From Idiomarina piscisalsi (lineage in GTDB: Bacteria > Pseudomonadota > Gammaproteobacteria > Enterobacterales > Alteromonadaceae): DNA of 64,000 bases. The notes under the pieces were generated by a model. It was given only the letters and a program-made list of their open reading frames with translations. It searched no databases and was not told the DNA's origin. Numbering within the stretch: position 1 is the stretch's first letter; the number at the start of each line of letters is the position of its first letter. This document shows positions 55,058 through 63,783 of the stretch, piece after piece. A program made the position numbers and the translations under genes. The stretch lies in NCBI RefSeq assembly GCF_002211765.1, contig NZ_CP022133.1, forward strand, positions 186,001 through 250,000, read 5' to 3'.

Positions 55058-55920
55058 AGCTTCAAAGACGTGTGGTCGCTACTGCGCACTTCGTACTTAG
55101 TTTTATCTTCCTCGCAATTCACCCACAGCTGCACTCTCGCCGGCAAAATAACCGGACGCTTGAAGGTGACGTCTATATAAGTGACAGCCTTTGACTGCTT
55201 GCGTTCAAGCTCAGCCTGAGCTCGAGCCATCATGTACATACCATGAATAATCGGTTTCTCGAAACCAAACCAGCGCGACACGAGTGGATGCAGGTGAATG
55301 GGGTTAAAGTCGCCCGATATACGGGCGTATCGGCGGCCCATACCGCTGCCTAACTGCCAATGAGCCAAGTTGTCCCAGCCTTCGTCGGGTTCGAAAGGTT
55401 TCGGCGTTGCTTTCTTTGTTTGTGCTTTTGCGTTATCCGACTTCATGACTTGATAAACGCTGGTACAGGTCGCTACTTTTTCACCCTCTTGCCAAAACTC
55501 GACCGTAAACTGCGGTCTTAACCGGCGTGGAGACACATCAGGTCCGCGCTTAGGTACTTTGACTTTTGACACCAGCTGAAACGACTGGTCAGTTTGAATA
55601 ACCGCATGGCGCTCTAGTTTGTTGCTGACGTGCACCAAACCCGGTGCAGGCCAAGGGAAGCTGTCGTCGAGCATCTGCGCTAAGTGCGCACGCTGCGCGA
55701 TGCAATACAGCATGGCAAGCGGGACATCACTCACAAAGCCACCAAAAGCATCATGATACTTTTCAAGTTGCTTATCTGCCGGAGCGGGGATGGAGTAGTG
55801 CTTTTTCAGGGTTTCTGAATCAGCCTCAGACTCATCGCTACGCTGTAAGGTAAATAATGACCTGAACAGCATAGTTGGCATGGGGGCTAGTTTTTGCGGA
55901 TGGTTATCCACACGTTCCAT
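55033..55920 (-). CDS. MaoC-like acyl dehydratase
   Basis: The 295-residue protein has a double hot-dog layout. The C-terminal half carries the hydratase-2 motif YARISGDFNPIHLHPLVSRWFGF followed by IIHGMYMMARAQAEL, with the Asp/His catalytic pair. The N-terminal half has FPWPAPGLVHVSNKLERHAVI as a degenerate repeat. It should hydrate or dehydrate an acyl-thioester, probably in fatty acid metabolism. No CoA gene is adjacent. The ATG follows GGGAG at a rather long distance. Confidence 0.83.
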   Translation of the reverse strand: MERVDNHPQKLAPMPTMLFRSLFTLQRSDESEADSETLKKHYSIPAPADKQLEKYHDAFGGFVSDVPLAMLYCIAQRAHLAQMLDDSFPWPAPGLVHVSNKLERHAVIQTDQSFQLVSKVKVPKRGPDVSPRRLRPQFTVEFWQEGEKVATCTSVYQVMKSDNAKAQTKKATPKPFEPDEGWDNLAHWQLGSGMGRRYARISGDFNPIHLHPLVSRWFGFEKPIIHGMYMMARAQAELERKQSKAVTYIDVTFKRPVILPARVQLWVNCEEDKTKYEVRSSDHTSLKLEGSVRFD

Positions 55921-55992
55921 AGTGATAGTGACTCCCTACTGACTTAGGGGTTATTCTCGCACATGTTGCAAAAATTCAACAGTCCGACCACT

Positions 55993-56016
55993 AAAAAGCC
56001 GCTCCGGAGAGCGGCT
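55993..56016 (-). terminator. terminator after BCCT transporter gene
   Basis: AGCCGCTC (55997-56004) and GAGCGGCT (56009-56016) form an eight-base stem with tetraloop CGGA. Five A at 55993-55997 give a T tract on the minus strand. Confidence 0.85.
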
Positions 56017-56034
56017 ACTCTAGTTTTCCCGGTG

Positions 56035-58074
56035 TTACTTGTTGGTTTCTATGTCGTCGTTGAGGTCTTCATCGTGTTTTTCGAGATCCCACGGTAGAAC
56101 ACCCGGACTGTGGTGTCTGAAGTGCAGGTAGTTCTCGAACTGGTTAATGACGTCATTGATAATATCTGACGACTCATACCCGTATAGATCGTACGACTGC
56201 CCACCTTGTCTCAGGAACACCTCTGCTCGGTAGTAGGTTTCGCGGTTTTGGTCGTTGCTGAGCACAAACTCCGGCAGTAAGTAGTCGCGCAGACGAATTT
56301 CATAAGCAAAATCGAGATCATTTTCTCGTTCAACACTAAGAATGATGCGATTGTGCTCTTCGTCCGTTGTAAATTCGGCAGGCCAGTCCTGACTTTTCAG
56401 CTCTTCTTTTACTTTTTTCAAGGACTCCGTCGCCGGTCCGTTAATAAACTCCAATACAGGTTCTTTTTTCGGAAAGTCGACCAGGCCGGCTAAACGTTTT
56501 TTCCAATAGTCCGGACCCTCGTTAACACCACGACGGTGATGATGGCGGTGGCTCTTCAGACTGTTGTATTGGTGCCCTTCAATAACCAACGCTCGCCACA
56601 TTCCGGCTGCCGATATCAAAATAATGACAGCGAACGGTAAGGCACTGGTTATTGCCGCGGTTTGCAGCGCGCCTAAGCCGCCGGCAACAAGCAATACTGC
56701 CGCAACAACGCCTTCACTACTTGCCCAGAAAACGCGCTGCCATACAGGTGTTTCCATGCCACCGGATGCTAACGAGTCGATAACCAGTGAACCAGAGTCT
56801 GATGATGTCACGAAGAAGGTAATAATTAAGAGCACGGTAACAAAGCTAATAATGCTGGTCAGCGGCAGTTCTTCGTAAAGTTTGAACAAAGCGATGGCCT
56901 GGTTATCCTGCACTTCTGAAATGAGTACCGTGTAGCCTTCGTTCATGATCATATTCAACGCGGTATCACCAAATACGGCGAACCAGAAAAACGTGAATAT
57001 AGTAGGTACGAACATGACACCAAAAACAAACTGGCGAATCGTACGGCCACGACTGATTTTAGCAATGAAGAGCCCAACGAATGGTGCCCAGGCGATGGTC
57101 CAGCCAAAGATAAACAGCGTCCAGTTACCAATCCAGTCACTGCGTTCATAGGCTTGCAAATTAAAGGTTCGTTCGACAATACCGCTTAAGTAGGCCCCGG
57201 TATTTTGCAGGAAGGTTTCCAGAATGTGGATGGTAGGCCCGGCAATGAACACGAATAATAATAGAAAAAGAACCAGTGTCATGTTCAATAGCGACAGCCG
57301 TTTAATCCCTTTATCCATGCCGGCAACCACCGATGCTATTGCGGCAAGAGTAATAACACCTATTGAAATCACTTGCACGGTGGTTCCCACGGGAATGTCT
57401 TCCCACAAATAGTTAAGACCAGTGTTTATTTGTATCACCGACAAACCCAGGGTTGTGGCAATACCAAACATGGTGCCTAATACTGCGAAGGTGTCGACAG
57501 CGTGTCCTGCCGGACCATTAATTTTCTCGCCAATCAACGGGTACAAGGTTGAGCGCATCGAAAGTGGCAGGCCATGTCGAAATGAGAAATACGCTAAAAC
57601 TAAGCCGACCAGCCCGTAGATGGCCCAAATGTGAAACCCCCAGTGGAAATAAGCAATTTGCATTGCCTGCTTGGCGGAGCCAACGGTTTCTGCGGCGCCC
57701 GCAGGGGGCTCAGCATAGTGCAACACTGGCTCGGCAACGCCGAAGAATAGAAGGGCAATACCGTACCCGGCAGAAAACAACATCGCGAACCAGGACGTAA
57801 AGCTGTATTCCGGTTCGCAGTGGTCAGGGCCTAATTTAATGCGGCCCCAGCGGGATATAGCAACCCCCATAATGAAGATAAGAAAGAGGGCAACCGCAAG
57901 CATGTAAAACCAACCAAAATTGTCAGTAATACCTGCTAATGTCCAATTAAACAGTTCACCGGCTTTTTCAGGTGCACTTAACGTCCCTATTACCAGTAAA
58001 GCAATGACAATAACCGCTGGTAAAAACACCGGAACCAGTATCGCGTTGTGCCACTTACTTTTCTCCGCCGACAT
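56035..58074 (-). CDS. BCCT-family betaine/choline/carnitine transporter, BetT-like
   Basis: The 679-residue protein has twelve membrane segments with SAGYGIALLFFGVAEPVLHYAEPP, the FHWGFHIWAIYGLVGLVLAYF region and FGWTIAWAPFVGLFIAKISRGRTIR, all BCCT signatures. A C-terminal cytosolic domain of about 170 residues with LRDYLLPEF and YDLYGYESSDIINDVINQFENYLHFRH follows, as in BetT, where it regulates activity under osmotic stress. It imports choline or betaine with protons or Na+. AGGAG precedes the ATG, and a terminator follows. Confidence 0.93.
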   Translation of the reverse strand: MSAEKSKWHNAILVPVFLPAVIVIALLVIGTLSAPEKAGELFNWTLAGITDNFGWFYMLAVALFLIFIMGVAISRWGRIKLGPDHCEPEYSFTSWFAMLFSAGYGIALLFFGVAEPVLHYAEPPAGAAETVGSAKQAMQIAYFHWGFHIWAIYGLVGLVLAYFSFRHGLPLSMRSTLYPLIGEKINGPAGHAVDTFAVLGTMFGIATTLGLSVIQINTGLNYLWEDIPVGTTVQVISIGVITLAAIASVVAGMDKGIKRLSLLNMTLVLFLLLFVFIAGPTIHILETFLQNTGAYLSGIVERTFNLQAYERSDWIGNWTLFIFGWTIAWAPFVGLFIAKISRGRTIRQFVFGVMFVPTIFTFFWFAVFGDTALNMIMNEGYTVLISEVQDNQAIALFKLYEELPLTSIISFVTVLLIITFFVTSSDSGSLVIDSLASGGMETPVWQRVFWASSEGVVAAVLLVAGGLGALQTAAITSALPFAVIILISAAGMWRALVIEGHQYNSLKSHRHHHRRGVNEGPDYWKKRLAGLVDFPKKEPVLEFINGPATESLKKVKEELKSQDWPAEFTTDEEHNRIILSVERENDLDFAYEIRLRDYLLPEFVLSNDQNRETYYRAEVFLRQGGQSYDLYGYESSDIINDVINQFENYLHFRHHSPGVLPWDLEKHDEDLNDDIETNK

Positions 58075-58181
58075 AAAAACTCCTGTTTTTATTATGGTTT
58101 GTATATATATAGCCTACTTAAATTGTTTTGTAATGGGTCACTTTACATTTCTTTTACTGCTTATTTTGTAGTCTTTACGGT

Positions 58182-59387
58182 ATGATGAATGCCCGTTCAT
58201 ATTTTTCAGTTAGTGGTTATATGAAGGCTCAGAATTCATCAGTTGATTTAGTGAGTTTAACGAATGCACTGCCGGGCGCGGTCTATCAATTAGAGCTAAC
58301 CGAAAGTGGCGACTGGCACTTTCATTTTGTTAGTGAAGGTATTGAAAGCATTTACGGGTGCACCGTGAGTGACCTTCAGAAAAACACATGTGTCTTGAAA
58401 GACATTATTGTCGCTGATGACTATGAAGCGGTAGTCAATAGCTTACTCGAGTCCGCGAAATATCAAATTCCGTGGAACAAAGAGTACCGAGTGGTTCGTA
58501 ACGGTGAATTGCACTGGGTGTACGGGCACGCAGTGACCGAACGGCAGGCGAATGGCAGTACGCTTTGGAAAGGGCAGTTACTGGATATCACTGAGCGAAA
58601 ACAGCTGGAATTGACGGTGAAACGTCACCAGCGAAATCTTGAGCTGGCCGAACGAGTGGCAAATTTGGGTCACTGGAAACTGAACTTAAACACTGGCAAG
58701 TCAATTTGGTCTGACACGGTTTACGAGCTCTATGGCCTGGAAAAAAACACCACTGACCCCGGTCTTGATATTGTCATGGAAAAAACGCATCCACAGGATC
58801 GAAAAGCCGTAACCGACGCTATTGAAGCCGCCAAAAAGTCAGGTGTGCGCGACGTGGAACATCGTATTATTCGCAGTGACGACACCGTTCGTTGGTTGCG
58901 GGAATCCGGTATTTATCAGCTTGATGAGAATGGTGATGAAATTATTTTTGGCACGGTTCAGGATATTACCGACTACAAAGAGATGGAGCTGAAGTTGCGC
59001 AGCACCGGTGGAGAGGATGAACACACAGGCTTCTATAACCGACGTATGATGTTGCGTGCTCTCCAGCGACGGTTCAGTTTTTATAAAGCCCACCCGGAAT
59101 ACCCTTATTTTTTACTGGCTTTGAAAGTCACTAATGACTCTAAAACGCTCGCTCGAGCGGCAGAAATTGTTCGCGCGAATATCAGAGATTACGACACACC
59201 AGGACATTTAGGCAATGGCTTAATTACCGTTTTGCTGTCGACTTTGTCGCGTCCGGAAAATAATAGCAGCCTTCGTCGTGTTATAACGGAACTGAGCGAC
59301 GCCGGCATTGAAAGCCATTGTATGTTGGAAGAAGCGAAGAATACCGATAGCCGATTCGATGATATCCTGACGCGGGCATTGCCTTGA
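58182..59387 (+). CDS. PAS-PAS protein with degenerate GGDEF domain
   Basis: The 401-residue protein has two PAS_3-type domains with PAC ends (about 20-145, ending GQLLDITERKQLE, and about 160-272, ending GTVQDITDYKEME). A GGDEF-like domain follows (about 285-400), recognised by TGFYNRRMMLRAL and YFLLALKVTND, but the signature loop reads HLGNGLITV in place of GGDEF. It cannot be an active cyclase. The second PAS opens with AERVANLGHWKLNLNTGKS. It is convergent with the p-coumarate ligase and PYP genes. The start may be the ATG at 58221 instead; neither has a good ribosome binding site. Confidence 0.8.
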   Translation: MMNARSYFSVSGYMKAQNSSVDLVSLTNALPGAVYQLELTESGDWHFHFVSEGIESIYGCTVSDLQKNTCVLKDIIVADDYEAVVNSLLESAKYQIPWNKEYRVVRNGELHWVYGHAVTERQANGSTLWKGQLLDITERKQLELTVKRHQRNLELAERVANLGHWKLNLNTGKSIWSDTVYELYGLEKNTTDPGLDIVMEKTHPQDRKAVTDAIEAAKKSGVRDVEHRIIRSDDTVRWLRESGIYQLDENGDEIIFGTVQDITDYKEMELKLRSTGGEDEHTGFYNRRMMLRALQRRFSFYKAHPEYPYFLLALKVTNDSKTLARAAEIVRANIRDYDTPGHLGNGLITVLLSTLSRPENNSSLRRVITELSDAGIESHCMLEEAKNTDSRFDDILTRALP

Positions 59388-59409
59388 GAAGGCTCATTGC
59401 AGTTTAAGT

Positions 59410-60657
59410 TTAAAGTGACCAGTCTTGCTGCTTGCCTATTTCATTGGCTGGAATGGCATCTCCAAACGTAATATGCGTGGGGACTTCAATATCGAGAAGA
59501 TGCTCGCTTAACCAATGCTTCAGATCAGCTTCCGTTATTTTCTCGCTATGGTTTTTCAGAACCACAAACGCTTTTAACCCTTTACCTTCTGCTGGCTTTT
59601 TTTGTCTTACGGCAGCTGCACTGACGGCTGGGTGTGACTCGATAAGTGTCATTACTCGCGACGGATAGACATTGGTGCCTTTAATAACAACAGCACTATC
59701 AACCCGCTCACTGACAATAAAGCTCTTATCGGATAGCCAGTTGAGCTTATCGGGCAACTCGTAACTTTGTTGTGTGTGTTTTTCCTGCAGGGTGTTTATC
59801 GACTCTTGTTGCCAGCGAGGCAGAAGTAGAAAGGGTTGCTCCGGTGAGAAGCGATAACCAATACCGGCAGTCTCAGAGCTGCCATAAATTTCAATAACGC
59901 GGGATGCGCCTGCCTCATAAAGCGCATTGATGGTTTCTGCCGGGCACGGGCCCGACGACGTTGTGAAAGTGACTTCGTTGGGTATATGGCTTAGTAGTTT
60001 CGTTGCCTGAGTTAAAGCCTCAGGAAAGCCTATAACGAGGTCGCCGGGCTGCAAAGAGCCGCCGGTTACTTGTTGAAAGGCACTGAATCCCCGTATGACG
60101 GGAACGTCCAGAATGTCAGGCAGTAATACCGAGAATAACAACCCGTAAATATGATGCGACGGGACCAACGTAATGACGCGCTGAACACTCGTATTTTGGG
60201 TGCTTATCAGCTCGGCAAAGTAGTCTGCTTCGCCAGTGAGTTGAGCCCAGGGGTGTCTGCATGGCTTTGGTTGACCTGTGCTGCCGGAGGTTGTGACCGT
60301 TATGTTGTTTGATGCAATGTCGCGGGCTTTCTGCACTATTTCCGACCATTCATCGAGCCTGTTCTTGCGCAATAGATAGTCTTCAATACCGCTTTCTTCC
60401 ATTTGGAAAAACTGTACAACACGACCAGCAATTGCCATCCATTCAAGCGAGTCGATCACGATTTCGTTGCCGGCACTATCGGTTGTTTTACCAGTCGCTT
60501 CTCCAGTTGCTTTACTTTGCGGAACCAGTTCGTCGGTAGGCAGCCAGCGACGACGCCGCCACTCGTTACTTTCAGCAGGGCGCAGTCTTGTCAGCTCTTC
60601 GGCAATAAGATCACCAATGAGCTGAACAAGTGCTGGCTTTTTTAAGTTGACGCTCAC
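59410..60657 (-). CDS. pcl: AMP-binding acyl-CoA ligase, probable p-coumarate:CoA ligase for PYP
   Basis: The 415-residue adenylate-forming enzyme has the P-loop-like TVTTSGSTGQPKPCRHPW (about 120-137), EIYGSSETAGIGYRFS (A5 motif region), and a C-terminal lid with KGTNVYPSRVMTLIESHP and the Lys-containing end NEIGKQQDWSL. It is shorter than standard CoA ligases. The gene starts with GTG one base after the stop of the PYP gene. That tight linkage indicates that it activates p-hydroxycinnamic acid, the PYP chromophore, as known for pCL of other PYP clusters. No tyrosine ammonia-lyase is in the window. Confidence 0.85.
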   Translation of the reverse strand: MSVNLKKPALVQLIGDLIAEELTRLRPAESNEWRRRRWLPTDELVPQSKATGEATGKTTDSAGNEIVIDSLEWMAIAGRVVQFFQMEESGIEDYLLRKNRLDEWSEIVQKARDIASNNITVTTSGSTGQPKPCRHPWAQLTGEADYFAELISTQNTSVQRVITLVPSHHIYGLLFSVLLPDILDVPVIRGFSAFQQVTGGSLQPGDLVIGFPEALTQATKLLSHIPNEVTFTTSSGPCPAETINALYEAGASRVIEIYGSSETAGIGYRFSPEQPFLLLPRWQQESINTLQEKHTQQSYELPDKLNWLSDKSFIVSERVDSAVVIKGTNVYPSRVMTLIESHPAVSAAAVRQKKPAEGKGLKAFVVLKNHSEKITEADLKHWLSEHLLDIEVPTHITFGDAIPANEIGKQQDWSL

Positions 60658-60658
60658 T

Positions 60659-61036
60659 TTACAGGCGTTTCACAAAGACCCAGTAACTATCACCCGATAA
60701 GGCTTTTTTCATATGGACTTTGACTTTGGTGGGCTTCATTTCATAGTCGAAGACGTATTCAAACATGGTATTTAAATCACCATTTTTTACGCCTTCGTCA
60801 AAGCGACCCTTAAATTCAGGGCTGTTTGTACAAGGTGCAACGTCTCGGAAAAAGTTTTTACCAACCACTTCGTCAGGGTTACGACCCGTAATATCCCCTT
60901 CCGCTGCATTGTATTGAATAATTTTTCCTTGGCCGTCGAGCTGAATAGCACCGAAAGCAATGTCATTGATTTTGCCATCAGACATTTGCGCCAGTTTGTT
61001 TTCAATGTCTTCTGAACCGAATTGAACAATTTCCAT
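60659..61036 (-). CDS. pyp: Photoactive yellow protein (PYP)
   Basis: The 125-residue protein is very close to Halorhodospira halophila PYP over its whole length: [53 protein letters not shown] and [20 protein letters not shown]. The functional residues are present at standard numbers: Tyr42, Glu46, Thr50, Arg52 and the chromophore Cys69 (APCT). It binds p-coumaric acid by a thioester and goes through a blue-light photocycle. It is the first gene of a two-gene operon with the ligase. It is divergent from a TetR regulator. Confidence 0.97.
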   Translation of the reverse strand: MEIVQFGSEDIENKLAQMSDGKINDIAFGAIQLDGQGKIIQYNAAEGDITGRNPDEVVGKNFFRDVAPCTNSPEFKGRFDEGVKNGDLNTMFEYVFDYEMKPTKVKVHMKKALSGDSYWVFVKRL

Positions 61037-61132
61037 CGTCGTTTACCTTTTTTGGTCAATGTCCTTCTTTTAGTACCGAACGGTGGAGATTAGATCACAC
61101 TCCTTAACAAATTCTTTACTGTCATAGTCAAA

Positions 61133-61144
61133 ATAGAGGTCTAT
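61133..61144. promoter_or_regulatory. small palindrome, operator candidate for TetR/PYP region
   Basis: ATAGA-GG-TCTAT lies in the 146-bp divergent gap, 39 bp before the TetR start and about 97 bp from the PYP start. The TAGA/TCTA half-sites recall operators of NemR- and YxaF-type TetR proteins, though spacing differs. Assignment to the adjacent gene is inference. Confidence 0.35.
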
Positions 61145-61182
61145 ACTTATTCTTTTATTAACAACGTCGAGGGGACACAAGG

Positions 61183-61773
61183 ATGCCAAGAACACCCCAA
61201 TTTCACCGTGAAACTGCCTTAAATAACGCGTTGTATCTTTTTTGGCGACAGGGCTATCACGCCACGTCGATGAAAGACATTGAAGAAGCTATGGATATGC
61301 GTCCGGGTAGTATTTATGCGGCGTTTGGTAATAAGGAAGCCTTATTTAAAGAAACGTTGGATGCTTACTTTTCTATGGTTGAGCAAAACTTTCGGGAAAC
61401 CATCGCCAAGCAACCGTCGGTGCTACAAGGGTTCCGTCAATATTTGAAAGATATTGCAAGCACGAGCGAGAGCTGTGCGCCCACCAAAGCGTGCATGTTG
61501 GTCAAAACTTTGTTGGAGTTTACGCCGGAAGATAAAGCCTTTAGTGACCCGGTATATGCATACTTTGATTCAATTGAGACAATGTTTAAAAGCGCGTTGG
61601 AAGACGCAAGAAGCCGTGGCGAGCTCAGTAAACAAAGCTCACCCGGGCAGTTGGCTAGACTGATTCAAACCAATGTGATTGGTTTGAGGACAATGGCACG
61701 GCGGAGCCTGCCGCAGGCGCAATTGGAAGTGTTGGTCGATGACGTTATCGCCCGCATTATTCCAATGAATTAA
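61183..61773 (+). CDS. TetR-family regulator
   Basis: The 196-residue regulator begins MPRTPQFHRETALNNALYLF and has a TetR helix-turn-helix with GYHATSMKDIEEAMDMRPGSIYAAFGNKEALF (about 22-53). The C-terminal ligand domain has CAPTKACMLVKTLLEFTPEDK, like YxaF/LmrA- or NemR-type repressors, with two Cys close together (about 99 and 105), which could make it redox or electrophile sensitive. GAGGGG precedes the ATG. It overlaps the convergent MFS gene by 17 bases and is divergent from PYP. Either could be its target. Confidence 0.85.
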   Translation: MPRTPQFHRETALNNALYLFWRQGYHATSMKDIEEAMDMRPGSIYAAFGNKEALFKETLDAYFSMVEQNFRETIAKQPSVLQGFRQYLKDIASTSESCAPTKACMLVKTLLEFTPEDKAFSDPVYAYFDSIETMFKSALEDARSRGELSKQSSPGQLARLIQTNVIGLRTMARRSLPQAQLEVLVDDVIARIIPMN

Positions 61774-62965
61774 ACAGTCCTTTGTAGCCCCTGGGATTAA
61801 ACTGCCAAGTCATTGCCAGAATAATTAAGCCGACCGCAATGTGCAATTGCCAGCCGAATGTATAGTTGCCGGAAACATCACGAAACCAACCGGTAATTAA
61901 CGGCATAAAGCTGGCAAACATAAAGCCGATGCCTTGCATAAAGGACACCAGGCGCCCTGCCTGAACGGGGTTATCAATATGGTCTAATGCCATAACAATG
62001 CACAGTGGGAAAGCACCACCCAAACCAAAACCGCAAAGTGCCGACCATAGCCAGGGCGACACATTTGGAAACCAACTCAGGCCGATAAATCCAACCATTT
62101 GTGTGAGTACAGCCAACGCCAACCAAGGGCGGCGATCTTGAGAACGTGATAACGCAGGCAGCACTAACGCCCCAATGACTTGAACGAGAGAGAACAGCGC
62201 CAACAGGTTCCCTGACGCTTGGGCCGACCAACCAAACTCTGCGTAAAAGGGCGCTATCCATGCAATAAAGCCCGCATAGCCTGCATTCACCAACGCAAAG
62301 TAGGCACCGAGCACCCAGGCTCTTGGCGACTTGTAGGCTCGCAGTAATAAATGCCTGGGTGGAATACTGGCAACGGGTGTCCGATTCATTGGCAAATACC
62401 AAATGACCAAAACCAGCGCTGCCAGAAGGCTCCAGCCACCCATTGCCTGATAGCGTTCTGGCAATAAATTAGCGGCCCAGGGCGTGGCAACTGCGCCCAA
62501 TGCGGCACCACCCATTAAAGCCGCTGACCATAGCCCCGTGACCAATCCAAGACGTTTAAGATACTGCTGCTTTGTCAGCTCAGGAATCACAATGTGCAAT
62601 AGGGATATGCCGACACCGCCAATCACCGCGCTGGTTATCATACTGGTGCTGGTTGGTTCAAAGAGGCGAGAGACTAAACCAGCGGTTAAAATGAAAAGTC
62701 CCAAACCAATGCCATGGCGGTAACCCAAAGCGGTGGTAACACGCCCGGCAAATAGCGCCATAGCACCAATCATTAAAATAGGAATAGTCGTAAGCAGCGA
62801 TACTTCACTGAATGACAACCCGGTTATGTCGCGTAATTCACCCGTTAATGGACCGATAGACGTAAGTAACGGTCTTAAATTCAGCCCTAATAGCACTAAA
62901 ACAGTCAAGCTAACGACGAGTCGAATTCCTGAGGGCGCAGGAGTAAACGTTGATCCTTTTGACAA
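61757..62965 (-). CDS. MFS transporter, CynX/NimT-type
   Basis: The 402-residue protein has twelve membrane segments and the CynX-type opening GLNLRPLLTSIGPLTGELRDITGLSFSEVSLLTTIPILMIGAMA, with the later GFGLGGAFPLCIVMALDHI. CynX/NimT proteins move cyanate, 2-nitroimidazole or other small compounds. The frame opens with TTG (62965) and a weak ribosome binding site; no closer ATG is available. Its end overlaps the TetR gene, which may control it. Confidence 0.85.
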   Translation of the reverse strand: MSKGSTFTPAPSGIRLVVSLTVLVLLGLNLRPLLTSIGPLTGELRDITGLSFSEVSLLTTIPILMIGAMALFAGRVTTALGYRHGIGLGLFILTAGLVSRLFEPTSTSMITSAVIGGVGISLLHIVIPELTKQQYLKRLGLVTGLWSAALMGGAALGAVATPWAANLLPERYQAMGGWSLLAALVLVIWYLPMNRTPVASIPPRHLLLRAYKSPRAWVLGAYFALVNAGYAGFIAWIAPFYAEFGWSAQASGNLLALFSLVQVIGALVLPALSRSQDRRPWLALAVLTQMVGFIGLSWFPNVSPWLWSALCGFGLGGAFPLCIVMALDHIDNPVQAGRLVSFMQGIGFMFASFMPLITGWFRDVSGNYTFGWQLHIAVGLIILAMTWQFNPRGYKGLFNSLE

Positions 62966-63078
62966 AATAATACCGCTGGTTATTTAAAACCTTACTTTAC
63001 TGAATTTTCATCGTTGTGTGAAACCGTGTTATTCTTTGGCGCCAACAGTCGCTATCCTTTACTGAAAGAGTACCCGTT

Positions 63079-63720
63079 ATGACCGCATCTACGGCGCCAG
63101 GGAATTTATTTATCGTTGCAGCCCCCAGTGGTGCAGGCAAGTCGAGTTTAATAAAAGCTTTGTTGGACAAATACGCAGACAACTCCATGCAGGTGTCTGT
63201 TTCATCAACCACGCGCGCTCCCAGACCGGGCGAAGTAGACGGTGTGCACTATCACTTTTTAGACGTGGAAGCATTTGAAAAGCGTATAGCTGCCGGTGAG
63301 TTTTACGAATGGGCCAAAGTGTTCGACAACTACTATGGTACGTCACGTAAGGTCGTTGAGTCGCTGTTGGCTGACGGCAAAGATGTCTTTTTGGATATTG
63401 ACTGGCAAGGCGCTCAGCAAGTGCGTGAGCATCACCCCGAGGTGCGTTCTATCTTTATTGTGCCACCAAGTTTGTCAATTTTAGAGCAACGTCTCAGGGC
63501 GCGAGGACAAGATTCAGAAGACGTTATTGCTAAACGCATGGCCAAAGCCCAGGCGGAAATGTCGCATTATCATGAGTTCGATTACCTGTTGGTGAATGAC
63601 GATTTTAATGATTCGCTGAATGCGCTAGAGCAGATTGTGATGGCACAACGACACAAAATGCCACATCAACAAGTAAGATATTCGCAGGTATTGAAGGAAT
63701 TACTTGGATCGTCAGGCTGA
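63079..63720 (+). CDS. gmk: Guanylate kinase
   Basis: The 213-residue enzyme has the P loop [17 protein letters not shown], the GMP-binding [19 protein letters not shown] and [16 protein letters not shown], and [19 protein letters not shown]. It turns GMP to GDP with ATP. The gene heads the gmk-rpoZ pair common in gammaproteobacteria. AAAGAG lies before the ATG. Confidence 0.97.
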   Translation: MTASTAPGNLFIVAAPSGAGKSSLIKALLDKYADNSMQVSVSSTTRAPRPGEVDGVHYHFLDVEAFEKRIAAGEFYEWAKVFDNYYGTSRKVVESLLADGKDVFLDIDWQGAQQVREHHPEVRSIFIVPPSLSILEQRLRARGQDSEDVIAKRMAKAQAEMSHYHEFDYLLVNDDFNDSLNALEQIVMAQRHKMPHQQVRYSQVLKELLGSSG

Positions 63721-63783
63721 ATTCCGTATAATTCTTAGCCTTTCGAAAAATGTCACTCAAGTTTTAGTGGGAGTAAGTAAACC

